Part shown: piece after piece, positions 26,333-34,808 of the stretch | Numbering within the stretch: the stretch's first letter is position 1 | How the letters are laid out: each line of letters opens with the position of its first letter | Assembly: GCF_014218355.1 (NCBI RefSeq) | Contig: NZ_AP023368.1 | Span: 2,670,001 to 2,734,000 of the forward strand | DNA: 64,000 nucleotides | From: Anaerocolumna chitinilytica | GTDB taxonomy: Bacteria; Bacillota; Clostridia; Lachnospirales; Lachnospiraceae | Direction: 5' to 3' | Made by a program: the position numbers and the translations under genes | Notes under the pieces: generated by a model | Told to the model about the DNA's origin: nothing | The model's input: only the letters and a program-made list of their open reading frames with translations | The model's database searches: none

Positions 26333-28723
26333 ATGAGGTATGGCTATTTTGATAATGAAAACAAAGAATATGTTATAGAAAAGCTTGACCTGCCCACATC
26401 GTGGACAAATTACTTAGGGGTAAAGGATTTGTGTGCGGTTGTAAATCATACAGCAGGGGGGTACATGTTCTACAAGACACCGGAGTACCATAGAATAACT
26501 CGTTTCCGAGCTAATAGTGTTCCTATGGACAGACCGGGTCATTATGTATATTTAAGAGATGATAAAACAGGTGATTATTTTAGTATATCCTGGCAGCCGG
26601 TAGGAAAACCTTTAACAGAAGCGTCCTATACTTGCCGCCATGGTTTATCTTATACCAAGTATGGGTGTGAGTATCAGGGAATAAAAGCAGAGCAGAAGCT
26701 GTTCATTCCTTTAGAGGACAGCGTAGAAATTTGGGATGTAACAATTGAGAATACAACAGGTGAAGTGAAGGAGCTCAGTGCTTTTTCCTATCTTGAATTC
26801 TCCTATCATCATATTGATATGGATAACCGCAACTATCAGATGAGCAATTATGCAGCGGGTTCTTCCTATGAGGATGGTATTATTGAGCATGATTTGTTCT
26901 ATGAGGAATTTGGTTATCAGTATTTTACCTCTAATTTTGAACCCGATGGATTTGATTGCTTAAGAGATAAATTTATTGGCTTGTATCGTACGGAGACCAA
27001 TCCAATTGCAGTTGAGAGAGGATATTGTGAAGGAAGCTTTGAAAAAGGCGGCAATCATTGCGGAACACTTCACAAGAAATTAGTATTAAAGCCCGGCGAG
27101 AAAACCAGGCTAATCTTCCTTCTAGGGGAAGGCAATAGAGAAGCTGGGCGTGCAATGAGAGAAAAATATTCTGATTTCGCTGTAGTGGATAAAGAGTTTG
27201 AAGCATTAGGAAGCTATTGGGAAGAAAAGAGAGAGAAGCTTCAGATAAAGACTCCTAATGAAGGAATGAACACTCTTATTAATATTTGGACATTGTATCA
27301 GGCAGAAATTAATGTCATGTTCTCACGTTTTGCTTCCTTTATCGAAGTAGGTGGTAGAACTGGACTAGGTTACAGGGATACCGCACAGGATGCAATGACA
27401 GTACCTCACTCTAACCCGGCAAAGTGCCGCCAACGATTGGTGGAACTGCTGCGAGGTCTGGTATCCAGCGGGTATGGGCTGCACTTATTTCAGCCGGAAT
27501 GGTTTGATCCGGATAATTCAGCAAAACCCTTTAAATCACCGACAGTAGTTCCGACTCCCAACAAGAATGACATGATTCATGGACTGAAGGATGCCTGCTC
27601 GGATGATGCATTATGGCTTGTAAGTTCCATTGTTGAGTTTGTTAAGGAAACAGGTGAATATGATTTCTTAAACGAAGTAATTACATATGCAGATGGCGGA
27701 GAGGGCAGTGTCTATGAACACATGAAAAAGATTCTTGATTTCTCCCATGAGCAGATTGGAGCATCCGGTATATGCAAAGGTCTTAGAGCTGATTGGAATG
27801 ACTGCTTAAATCTTGGCGGCGGTGAAAGTGCTATGGTATCTTTCCTGCATTACTGGGCTTTGGGTAATTTCCTGGAAGCGGCAGCATTCTTTAAGAGGTC
27901 AGAGGATATTGAGAAATATACAGATATGAGGGCACAGGTAAAGAAAGCCTGTGATGATGTGCTTTGGGATAAGGAATGGTATATCAGAGGTATTACAAAG
28001 AACGGTAAAAAGATTGGTACCAGCGAAGATAAAGAGGGTAAGATCCATCTGGAATCCAACGCTTGGGCAGTGCTTTCCGGTGCGGCTGATGATGAAAAGG
28101 GAAAGAGAGCTATGGATTCAATTGAGAAATACCTTTATACGCCTTACGGAATTATGTTAAACGGACCTTCCTATACAATTCCCGATGAAGACATTGGCTT
28201 TGTTACCAGAGTATACCCGGGATTAAAGGAAAATGGGGCTATCTTCAGTCATCCCAATCCATGGGCCTGGGCTGCTGAGTGTAAGCTTGGCAGAGGAGAC
28301 CGTGCAATGAAGTTTTATGACGCCTTATCACCTTATAACCAGAATGATATGATAGAAACGAGAGAGGCTGAACCTTATTCCTATTGTCAATTTATTGTAG
28401 GCAGAGACCATACTGCATTTGGCAGAGCAAGGCATCCTTTTATGACAGGAACCGGCGGCTGGGCATATTTTTCTGCCACAAGATATATGCTTGGAATCAG
28501 ACCGGACTTTGATTCACTGATTGTTGACCCTTGTATTCCGGCAGATTGGAAGGAATTTGAGGTGCAAAGAGAGTGGAGAGGTGCAAAATACAATATTATC
28601 GTGAAGAATCCTAATGGTGTAATGAAAGGTGTAAAAGAAATTCTGTTAAATGGTGAAAGGGTTGATAGAATACCGGTGCAGAATAGGGGAAGCGAGACTC
28701 AGATTACAGTAATTATGGGTTAG
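26333..28723 (+). CDS. chbP: N,N'-diacetylchitobiose phosphorylase (glycoside hydrolase family 94)
   Basis: Splits diacetylchitobiose with phosphate into GlcNAc-1-phosphate and GlcNAc in the cytoplasm. The 796-residue protein has the GH94 order: N-terminal beta-sandwich, helical linker, alpha/alpha barrel and C-terminal beta domain. Asp490 in RADWNDCLNLGG is at the position of the proposed general acid. Sequence blocks such as FIEVGGRTGLGYRDTAQDA and SPTVVPTPNKNDMIHGLKD follow Vibrio chitobiose phosphorylases more closely than cellobiose phosphorylases, which differ there, so I prefer the chitobiose assignment. The next gene, 22 bases on, is a phosphohexomutase that could use the GlcNAc-1-phosphate. 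AGGAGG precedes the ATG. Confidence 0.82.
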   Translation: MRYGYFDNENKEYVIEKLDLPTSWTNYLGVKDLCAVVNHTAGGYMFYKTPEYHRITRFRANSVPMDRPGHYVYLRDDKTGDYFSISWQPVGKPLTEASYTCRHGLSYTKYGCEYQGIKAEQKLFIPLEDSVEIWDVTIENTTGEVKELSAFSYLEFSYHHIDMDNRNYQMSNYAAGSSYEDGIIEHDLFYEEFGYQYFTSNFEPDGFDCLRDKFIGLYRTETNPIAVERGYCEGSFEKGGNHCGTLHKKLVLKPGEKTRLIFLLGEGNREAGRAMREKYSDFAVVDKEFEALGSYWEEKREKLQIKTPNEGMNTLINIWTLYQAEINVMFSRFASFIEVGGRTGLGYRDTAQDAMTVPHSNPAKCRQRLVELLRGLVSSGYGLHLFQPEWFDPDNSAKPFKSPTVVPTPNKNDMIHGLKDACSDDALWLVSSIVEFVKETGEYDFLNEVITYADGGEGSVYEHMKKILDFSHEQIGASGICKGLRADWNDCLNLGGGESAMVSFLHYWALGNFLEAAAFFKRSEDIEKYTDMRAQVKKACDDVLWDKEWYIRGITKNGKKIGTSEDKEGKIHLESNAWAVLSGAADDEKGKRAMDSIEKYLYTPYGIMLNGPSYTIPDEDIGFVTRVYPGLKENGAIFSHPNPWAWAAECKLGRGDRAMKFYDALSPYNQNDMIETREAEPYSYCQFIVGRDHTAFGRARHPFMTGTGGWAYFSATRYMLGIRPDFDSLIVDPCIPADWKEFEVQREWRGAKYNIIVKNPNGVMKGVKEILLNGERVDRIPVQNRGSETQITVIMG

Positions 28724-28745
28724 GCTTACAGAGAGGAGAAAGACT

Positions 28746-30161
28746 ATGATAAAGTTTGGTACAGGTGGATGGAGAGCCGTAATCGGAGAGGATTTCACCA
28801 AAGCAAACATACAGATACTTGCAAAGGCTATGGTTGCAAAAATGAAGGCAGAGGCTGTAAGTGAAGATGGTATTGTAATCGGCTATGACAGAAGATTTCT
28901 TTCCAAAGAAGCCATGCGTTGGGCAGCGGAAGTTTTTGCGGGAGAAGGTATAAAAGCATTCCTTATTAACCGGTCATCACCAACACCTTTAATTATGTAT
29001 TACTGTATGGTACATGACTTTCATTATGGTATGATGATTACTGCCAGCCATAATCCTGCTATTTATAACGGCATCAAAGTATTCACCTATGGCGGACGCG
29101 ATGCCGATGAGTTGCAAACAGCTGATATTGAAAAATATATAGATGGAATTGCAGATGAAAAGATTTGTCCCATGGATTATGAAGCTGCTATCAAAGCCGA
29201 TTTAATCATGGAAATCAATCCTTTAAATGAATATTTGGATAATATTATTAATACCGTGGATATGCAGGCAATACGAAACAGGGGGTTGAAGGTTGTGCTG
29301 GACCCTATGTACGGTGTAAGTGAAACCTCATTAAAGACGATTCTCTTAACTGCAAGATGTGATGTCAGTACAATTCATGAGAGGCATGATACACTTTTCG
29401 GAGGAAAACTTCCATCTCCGTCTGCACAGACTTTAAGAAGTCTTCAAAATAACGTTCTGGATAGATATGCGGATATTGGAATTGCAACTGACGGAGATGC
29501 CGACCGAATCGGAATCATAGACGATACAGGTAAATTCCTTCATCCAAATGATATCTTAGTACTGCTTTACTATTATTTGTTAAAGTATAAAGGCTGGAGA
29601 GGGCCTGCGGTCAGAAATCTTGCAACAACTCATATGCTTGATCGTGTAGCAGAAAGTTTTGGTGAAAAATGTTATGAGGTACCTGTCGGATTTAAATACA
29701 TCTCTGCTAAGATGAATGAAATGGATGCAATTATAGGAGGAGAATCTTCCGGAGGACTTACTGTAAAGGGACATATTAATGGTAAGGATGGTATCTATGC
29801 TGCGGCTCTTTTGGTAGAAATGATTTGCATTACCGGTAAGAAGTTATCTGAAATTGCGAAAGAAATAGAAGATGAATACGGTACTATTTATCTGGAAGAG
29901 AAAGATTATAAGTTCAGTCAGGAGAAGAAGGAGGACATCTATCATACACTTATGATAGAGCGTCAATTACCTCACCTGCCTTTTGATGTGGAGAAGGTTT
30001 CCTATCTTGATGGCTGTAAGGTTTACTTTACCAACGGGGGATGGATAATAATCAGATTCTCCGGGACAGAACCGCTGCTTCGTATATTCTGTGAGATGCC
30101 AAAGTCAGGCCAGGCAAAACTGGTGTGCGAAGTGGTAGAAGATTTCCTTCAATTACAATAA
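28746..30161 (+). CDS. phosphohexomutase (phosphoglucomutase / phospho-N-acetylglucosamine mutase type)
   Basis: Moves a phosphate between C1 and C6 of a hexose. The 471-residue protein has all four family loops: the phosphoserine Ser101 in TASHNP, the metal loop DGDADRIG, the sugar loop GGESSGG and the phosphate loop RFSGTEPLLRI. It begins FGTGGWRAVIG, seen in the branch that includes archaeal-type and clostridial mutases. The chitobiose phosphorylase directly upstream suggests that the substrate is GlcNAc-1-phosphate, giving GlcNAc-6-phosphate for catabolism or wall synthesis; a glucose or mannose phosphate role cannot be excluded. Terminated by the hairpin at 30375, after an inserted MITE-like element. 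Confidence 0.85.
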   Translation: MIKFGTGGWRAVIGEDFTKANIQILAKAMVAKMKAEAVSEDGIVIGYDRRFLSKEAMRWAAEVFAGEGIKAFLINRSSPTPLIMYYCMVHDFHYGMMITASHNPAIYNGIKVFTYGGRDADELQTADIEKYIDGIADEKICPMDYEAAIKADLIMEINPLNEYLDNIINTVDMQAIRNRGLKVVLDPMYGVSETSLKTILLTARCDVSTIHERHDTLFGGKLPSPSAQTLRSLQNNVLDRYADIGIATDGDADRIGIIDDTGKFLHPNDILVLLYYYLLKYKGWRGPAVRNLATTHMLDRVAESFGEKCYEVPVGFKYISAKMNEMDAIIGGESSGGLTVKGHINGKDGIYAAALLVEMICITGKKLSEIAKEIEDEYGTIYLEEKDYKFSQEKKEDIYHTLMIERQLPHLPFDVEKVSYLDGCKVYFTNGGWIIIRFSGTEPLLRIFCEMPKSGQAKLVCEVVEDFLQLQ

Positions 30162-30179
30162 TAACTCTAAATATGAAGG

Positions 30180-30364
30180 GGCTGTTGTAAAATAGCTAAT
30201 TTACTCTTTTGAGAGGGTTCGGTGTATAATAATACATTTGGCTGCTTTTCCCTCGCTCGTTCAAAACGCTCCGCATCACAAGAAGAGCTCGGCCAGTCGA
30301 CGCGAAATGTATTATTATACACCCAGCCCTGTTCTAGAGTTTATTATGCTATTTTGCAACAGCC
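30180..30364. mobile_element. MITE-like inverted-repeat element
   Basis: A 185-base segment bounded by 17-base terminal inverted repeats matching at 16 of 17 positions (30180-30196 with 30348-30364; outer end GGCTGTTG). Inside, a perfect 19-base inverted repeat lies at 30221-30239 and 30305-30323. The centre (about 30240-30304) is far more GC-rich than the flanks and has no gene. It sits between the mutase stop codon and its terminator, so it looks inserted. I could not see a clear target-site duplication. The terminal sequence resembles transposase ends of the IS1182/IS4 sort only in general style. Confidence 0.6.
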
Positions 30365-30374
30365 GCTGATAATA

Positions 30375-30445
30375 AAAAGAGCAGTTTACTTAAAATGCAC
30401 TGATGTATATTCAGTCATTAAAAAGTGGAACTGCTCTTTTGCGGC
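30375..30445 (+). terminator. intrinsic terminator of the chitobiose operon
   Basis: AAAAGAGCAGTT at 30375-30386 pairs with AACTGCTCTTTT at 30429-30440 across a 42-base loop; A- and T-runs on both sides make it usable from either strand, so it may also end the convergent YdcZ pair. Confidence 0.65.
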
Positions 30446-30472
30446 TTGAAATAACAACGCGTATCTAGACCA

Positions 30473-30931
30473 TTAGTGTTCTGTGTTTGTTTTTGCTTTC
30501 TTTTTATCCAACAGTAGATTATAAGTAAAACCAGCTACGACAAAGAGGCTTCCTACCAGTTTATAAGGCGAAAAATCTTTTGATACGAGCCAATCAATTA
30601 GAATGCCGACAGCCAGCTGGCCTAAGAATACTAAAAGGGTAAGGTAAAAAGCTGGAACCCTAGGTGTGGTATAATTGGAAATCATTATAATGGCAACTCC
30701 AAGTATACCTCCAAAATATGCCCATAAGGGAATAGAATGGGAAGGAGCAGTAAATGTTAAGCCTCTGTTTAAAAGCACCAGAAATATGATTGAAAAGAAG
30801 ATCCCAACAACATAATTAATAACAGTAGCCTGAACAGTACCTATTTTTTCTGCAAGCTTTGCGTTGAGAATTCTGCCCAGTACTACGGTTGCACCTGCTA
30901 TAATTGATAAAATGGAATAAAGAAACAGCAT
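30473..30931 (-). CDS. YdcZ-type small membrane transporter, second of tandem pair
   Basis: 152 residues, about five membrane segments, DUF606 / YdcZ branch of the drug-metabolite transporter superfamily (ATVVLGRILNAKLAEKIGTVQATVINYVVG; LTLLVFLGQLAVGILID). It ends in a basic tail (DKKKAKTN). It starts 22 bases after the first copy ends, so the two are cotranscribed and probably form a heterodimer. Substrate unknown. The start has an AAAGGAG-type site. Confidence 0.78.
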   Translation of the reverse strand: MLFLYSILSIIAGATVVLGRILNAKLAEKIGTVQATVINYVVGIFFSIIFLVLLNRGLTFTAPSHSIPLWAYFGGILGVAIIMISNYTTPRVPAFYLTLLVFLGQLAVGILIDWLVSKDFSPYKLVGSLFVVAGFTYNLLLDKKKAKTNTEH

Positions 30932-30953
30932 ACTAATCTCCTTTCAGATAAAC

Positions 30954-31376
30954 TTATTGAAATGCCATAATACAGATACCAATTCCGATAATCCCCAGGC
31001 CAAATAATTTCTTGGGATTAACCTTTATCGTTTTCATTCCAAGCAGTCCGAAATGGTCCGTCAGTAGAGAAAAAATTGTTTGTCCAAGAAGTCCAAGTGC
31101 AAGGGATAAGGATACACCAAGCTTGAGATAAGCTATATTGGTGAGCATAACGGTTCCAATACCGATAAAACCGGCACTGTATAAATAAAGAGGGAGACCT
31201 TTAGGCAGCTTCATTCTGGAATGAGTTAAGAGCATAATAATCAGAATTGCAATTAACCCTGATAAGTGTATAAGTACAGTGGATAATGGATTCCCATAGC
31301 CGTCGGATAAGCTGCCGTTAAAGAAAATCATGATAGAAGTAATGGCCCCTACAATCAATGAAATAATATAGTTCAT
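30954..31376 (-). CDS. YdcZ-type small membrane transporter, first of tandem pair
   Basis: 140 residues with about five membrane segments and the same family features as its downstream partner (ITSIMIFFNGSLSDGYGNPLSTVLIHLSG; LSLALGLLGQTIFSLLTDHFGLLG). Transcribed divergently from a Crp/Fnr-type regulator gene 110 bases away, which likely controls the pair. The Escherichia coli counterpart arrangement is unknown to me. The substrate cannot be read from sequence. Confidence 0.78.
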   Translation of the reverse strand: MNYIISLIVGAITSIMIFFNGSLSDGYGNPLSTVLIHLSGLIAILIIMLLTHSRMKLPKGLPLYLYSAGFIGIGTVMLTNIAYLKLGVSLSLALGLLGQTIFSLLTDHFGLLGMKTIKVNPKKLFGLGIIGIGICIMAFQ

Positions 31377-31512
31377 ACATCCTCCTAAGTTTCAAATTAA
31401 TCATCATTATCGAATTACTTTTTTAACTATAGCATAAAATAATTGATAAGAAGTAGGACATATGTCATACTAATAAAAATAAAGCATGGTAAAACAAAAG
31501 GAGGAGCTTAAG

Positions 31513-32226
31513 ATGCTAAAGCAGAATGATACGGAAAAAATGATGGATTATGTCAGACGATATAAGATGAATAATATATTTACAGAAGACATGACTCCTT
31601 ACATGGAATTGCTTCTATATAAAAAGAATGAATTTATGGTTAAAGAAGGAGAGGAAATCCCCTATCTGTTATTTTTAACAGAAGGGAAAGCAAAGGTTTT
31701 CACCTCTTTGAGTAATGGAAAATCTCTTCTTCTGTGTTTCTATCAGGGATTTAAGGTGCTGGGGGATCTGGAAGCAGTAGATTCTGTAAAAGCAGTTACC
31801 AATGTACAGGCAATAGCAGATACTTGTTGTATTGGAATATCTTATCGTAACGTAAGAAGGTTTCTGCTAGAAGATGCCAAGTTCCTGCGCTACATTTGCT
31901 CCTCATTGGGAGGTAAGTTAAATCGCTGTTCAAAGAACAGTTCCATTAATCTGCTTTATCCTTTGGAGAACCGGTTAGCAAGCTACATTTATACAGCAGG
32001 GGAGAGAATTAACACGAAGCAAGAGGATAGTAAAGGGATAAAAACAATTATCTGCTTTGATGAGAATCTAACGGAGATTGCTGAACTTCTTGGCACAAGC
32101 TACAGACATCTTCATAGAACTCTTTCAGACCTATGCGATAGAAAAATTTTAATAAAAGAAGGCAGCTCTTATTTTGTCACAGAAGAAAGGACTTTACAAG
32201 AGCTGTCAGCAGATTTATATAAGTGA
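31513..32226 (+). CDS. Crp/Fnr-family transcriptional regulator (YeiL-like)
   Basis: 237 residues: an N-terminal cyclic-nucleotide-binding-like domain (EGEEIPYLLFLTEGKAKVFTSL to about residue 125) and a C-terminal winged helix with recognition helix in EIAELLGTSYRHLHRTLSDLCDRKIL. Key arginine and glutamate residues of cAMP binding are not evident, so another signal is likely. Cysteines at the TCC pair and CSSLGGKLNRC could matter for sensing but do not match the Fnr Fe-S pattern. The ATG at 31513 has AAGGAGGAG upstream; an in-frame ATG at 31486 lacks one. Divergent from the YdcZ pair, its probable target. Confidence 0.82.
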   Translation: MLKQNDTEKMMDYVRRYKMNNIFTEDMTPYMELLLYKKNEFMVKEGEEIPYLLFLTEGKAKVFTSLSNGKSLLLCFYQGFKVLGDLEAVDSVKAVTNVQAIADTCCIGISYRNVRRFLLEDAKFLRYICSSLGGKLNRCSKNSSINLLYPLENRLASYIYTAGERINTKQEDSKGIKTIICFDENLTEIAELLGTSYRHLHRTLSDLCDRKILIKEGSSYFVTEERTLQELSADLYK

Positions 32227-32930
32227 GCCCATAACTTCACCAAGGGAATCGGTGATAAGAAGATCAGCTTCTGAATCCAGTGGAGTAGAGGATTTGTTAA
32301 TTAGTACCAGCTTGCTGCCGGAATAATAACGAATAAAACCGGCAGCCGGATATACGCTTAGAGAGGTTCCGCCTATTATTAACATATCAGCGGCAGCAAT
32401 TGCCTCAATTGCCTGAGTTATGATGTTTTCTTTTAAGGCTTCTTCATAGAGTGTGACATCAGGCTTGATAATACTTCCGCAAGAGCAGCGGGGGAGGGGA
32501 GCCTTATCAAGTATTTCCTGTAAGGTATAGGAATGTCCGCATGATGTGCAATAGTTTCGGTGGACACTGCCGTGTAGCTCAATTACATTATGGCTTCCCG
32601 CCATTTGATGAAGACCGTCAATATTTTGAGTAATGACAGCTTTTAGCTTTCCGGAGTCCTCCAGATGAGCTAGCATTTGGTGTGTTATATTAGGTCGTGC
32701 TTTGGGGTATAGCATCTTATCATAATAGAATTCATAAAATGCCTTGGTATTTTTATTGAAGAAGCTATGACTAAGTATCTGCTCCGGAGAATAGTCATAT
32801 TTTAAATGGTACAACCCGTCTACACTGCGAAAATCTGGAATACCGCTTTCAGTGATACACCGGCACCGCCAAAGAAAACAATGTTGTCGGAAGTCTTAAT
32901 AAAATCTTTAAACTGGTCTATTAGGTTCAT
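32215..32930 (-). pseudogene. cobB: frameshifted sirtuin (Sir2 / CobB) NAD-dependent deacylase gene
   Basis: The reading frame from ATG 32930 (with AGAGGTAAA upstream) gives MNLIDQFKDFIKT...IVFFGGAGVS and then breaks; the same protein continues in the next frame as TESGIPDFRSVDGLYHLKYDY to the end at 32215. One base is missing at about 32852-32853 (TCACTG where TCAACTG is expected). Downstream of the break the family residues are intact, with the catalytic His in QNIDGLHQ, the zinc cysteines CTSCGH and CSCG, and GGTSLSVYP. A product starting inside the second part lacks the GAGxS NAD loop and would be dead. It is either a true mutation or a one-base error. Confidence 0.85.
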
Positions 32931-33016
32931 TTTACCTCTTTTCTTACAGTGAACCCTTTTAGGTTCCTGTACTGTTCAATATTATTGTCAATCCTCCAAG
33001 CATAGGATTCTTCCGT

Positions 33017-33787
33017 TTATCTTAAGGTGATTGCAAACGTTACATATTCTTTATCCATATGGTAACCTAACTTTTCTGATAAGGCGACAGAGCGTAAATC
33101 TACAGCATCCCAACTTGGATAGAGACCTCGGTCCAGACATTCCAATATTAGTTTGGCACCACAGGCTAATGCTAATCCTTTTCTTCGATAATCATTTCTT
33201 GTGTCTATTTCAATTTCAATTCCTTTGTCGTAATAGGTATAAGAGGAGGCACCTGATACAGGGATTCCTTTATGTAATGCCATAACACCCAGCCCATGGG
33301 TTTCATATTCCTGGTATGTAGAAAATAGTGAGCAGAAATCTTTGGACCAGCTTTCTGTTTTTGCCAGGTGAAACAAGGATTCATCTATTAATTTTAACTG
33401 GTAATCTGAGGGGATACTATCAGTAAAGTTCTGTAATTTTTCTCGCCTGAAGACATCGGGCTCTTTTTTTATTGCGTATCGCAGTAATTTTTCATGATTT
33501 AATGGATAAACCTTTGCAATTAACTCTGACCAGGCCTCAGAACCAGGTATCATTAACATTGTATCAGAATGGAAATCGGAAGGTATATTTTCTGCTAATT
33601 CTATATTAGGTATCCCTGAGAAAAAGCAGAAATCCCCTATAATGATTTGGGCAGAGGATGGATTCTCTTCTCGGTCGGCAAAAGCCTGTCCCATAAACCC
33701 CTGGAGACAGGACCAGATAAGTGTTTCATCCCAACCTTTATAGAGAGCTGCAATAGTATGCCTTTTTTCTTTTTCAATTTTTATCAT
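33017..33787 (-). CDS. GNAT-family acetyltransferase
   Basis: 256 residues, longer than a minimal GNAT. The C-terminal half holds the acetyl-CoA fold, with the cofactor loop RNDYRRKGLALACGAKLI and the tail beta strands GYHMDKEYVTFAI. The N-terminal half resembles the accessory domain of the GNAT_acetyltr_2 group (IIIGDFCFFSGIPNIE and PGSEAWSELI). Substrate unknown. The ATG at 33787 follows a GGAGGAG site; the frame opens at a GTG seven codons earlier. It is alone on this strand next to the broken sirtuin gene. Confidence 0.78.
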   Translation of the reverse strand: MIKIEKEKRHTIAALYKGWDETLIWSCLQGFMGQAFADREENPSSAQIIIGDFCFFSGIPNIELAENIPSDFHSDTMLMIPGSEAWSELIAKVYPLNHEKLLRYAIKKEPDVFRREKLQNFTDSIPSDYQLKLIDESLFHLAKTESWSKDFCSLFSTYQEYETHGLGVMALHKGIPVSGASSYTYYDKGIEIEIDTRNDYRRKGLALACGAKLILECLDRGLYPSWDAVDLRSVALSEKLGYHMDKEYVTFAITLR

Positions 33788-34142
33788 AATACTCCTCCTG
33801 CGATACACATCTTTGAATATACTTATATGTATGTTAAATTATAATCTTATTTTGTTGTTTCAATTGCACATGAATTGGGATACCGCCAGGCTTATTATAG
33901 CATGCCGGTTTATATTCTTCCAGTTAATCTCAAAAGTTGAATAGAAATAAAAGTAAATAGAGAAAGAAAAAGTAAATAGAGAAAGAAAAAGTAAATAGAA
34001 AAAGCAATAGTAAATAGAAGAAGCTAAAGTAAATAAAAAGCAAAAGTATTAAGAAATAGTAAATTATGACAAATGTAACTTGATAGATAAACTACATTCA
34101 TGTAAGATTATGAATAGAGCAAATTGGAAGGAGTATTTATCA
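33788..34142. other. intergenic region with purine-rich tandem repeat
   Basis: 355 bases between the divergent GNAT gene and the MacB-type ABC genes. The first half is ordinary AT-rich DNA that must contain the GNAT promoter. The second half is the 19-base repeat listed next. I see no good sigma-A promoter for the ABC pair in it. Confidence 0.4.
33946..34065 (+). repeat. 19-base purine-rich tandem repeat upstream of the ABC transporter
   Basis: The unit AAAAGTAAATAGAGAAAG recurs with its GTAAAT core at 33953, 33972, 33991, 34010 and 34029, always 19 bases apart, then degrades (34046, 34059). The strand is almost all purine plus T. The array lies 80 bases before the ABC ATPase gene, so it could affect its expression. 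Confidence 0.75.
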
Positions 34143-34808
34143 ATGGATATTGTATTAAAAACCGTGCAGGTGGAAAAAGTTTATGGAAAAGGTGAGCTTG
34201 CGATGAAAGCTTTAAAGCCTACGGATATTGAGATAGAAAAGGGAGTGTTCCACGCCATTATCGGGAAGAGCGGTTCGGGTAAGAGCACACTGCTGCATAT
34301 ACTGGGAGGTCTTGATAAACCCACAGATGGTAAAGTCTATCTGGAGGAGCAGAGCATGTTTGACTTAAAGGAAAGGGATCTTGCATTGCTCCGCCGCAGA
34401 AGAATAGGTTTTGTTTTTCAGTCATTTAATCTTCTGTCAGAGCATACTGTCCTTGAAAATATACTGATGCCAGTCCATTTGGATAAGCAGAAAGAAGACA
34501 GGCTTTATCTGGATAAAATACTTCGGACACTTGACATTACGAATAAGCTTCCTTATTATCCGGATGAATTGTCAGGAGGAGAACGGCAAAGAGTTGCAAT
34601 TGCAAGAGCCTTGGCTACAAAGCCAGCCATTCTTTTAGCAGATGAACCTACGGGGAATCTGGATGAAAATACCGGTAAAGAGGTAATCAGACTGTTAAAG
34701 CAGTCAGCGCAGGAATTCGGACAAACTACTATATTGGTAACCCATGACATGGAAATCGCAGCCAATGCAGAGCGAGTAATAACTATTAGTAATGGAGAAG
34801 TGATATGA
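34143..34808 (+). CDS. ABC transporter ATPase (MacB/LolD type)
   Basis: 221 residues. Walker A GKSGSGKST, Q-loop, signature LSGGERQRVAIARAL, Walker B ILLADEPTGNLD and switch histidine in LVTHDM are all present, so it should be active. It partners the FtsX-like permease encoded just after it (ATGA overlap of stop and start). Such pairs export or act on lipids, peptides or antibiotics at the membrane in a mechanotransmission mode. The ATG at 34143 has AAGGAG upstream; the frame is open from 34080 without a ribosome site. No two-component genes adjoin this copy. Confidence 0.9.
   Translation: MDIVLKTVQVEKVYGKGELAMKALKPTDIEIEKGVFHAIIGKSGSGKSTLLHILGGLDKPTDGKVYLEEQSMFDLKERDLALLRRRRIGFVFQSFNLLSEHTVLENILMPVHLDKQKEDRLYLDKILRTLDITNKLPYYPDELSGGERQRVAIARALATKPAILLADEPTGNLDENTGKEVIRLLKQSAQEFGQTTILVTHDMEIAANAERVITISNGEVI

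Noticed and set aside
33946..34065. CRISPR array
   Set aside because: The 19-base units are contiguous with no unique spacers, so it is a plain tandem repeat.
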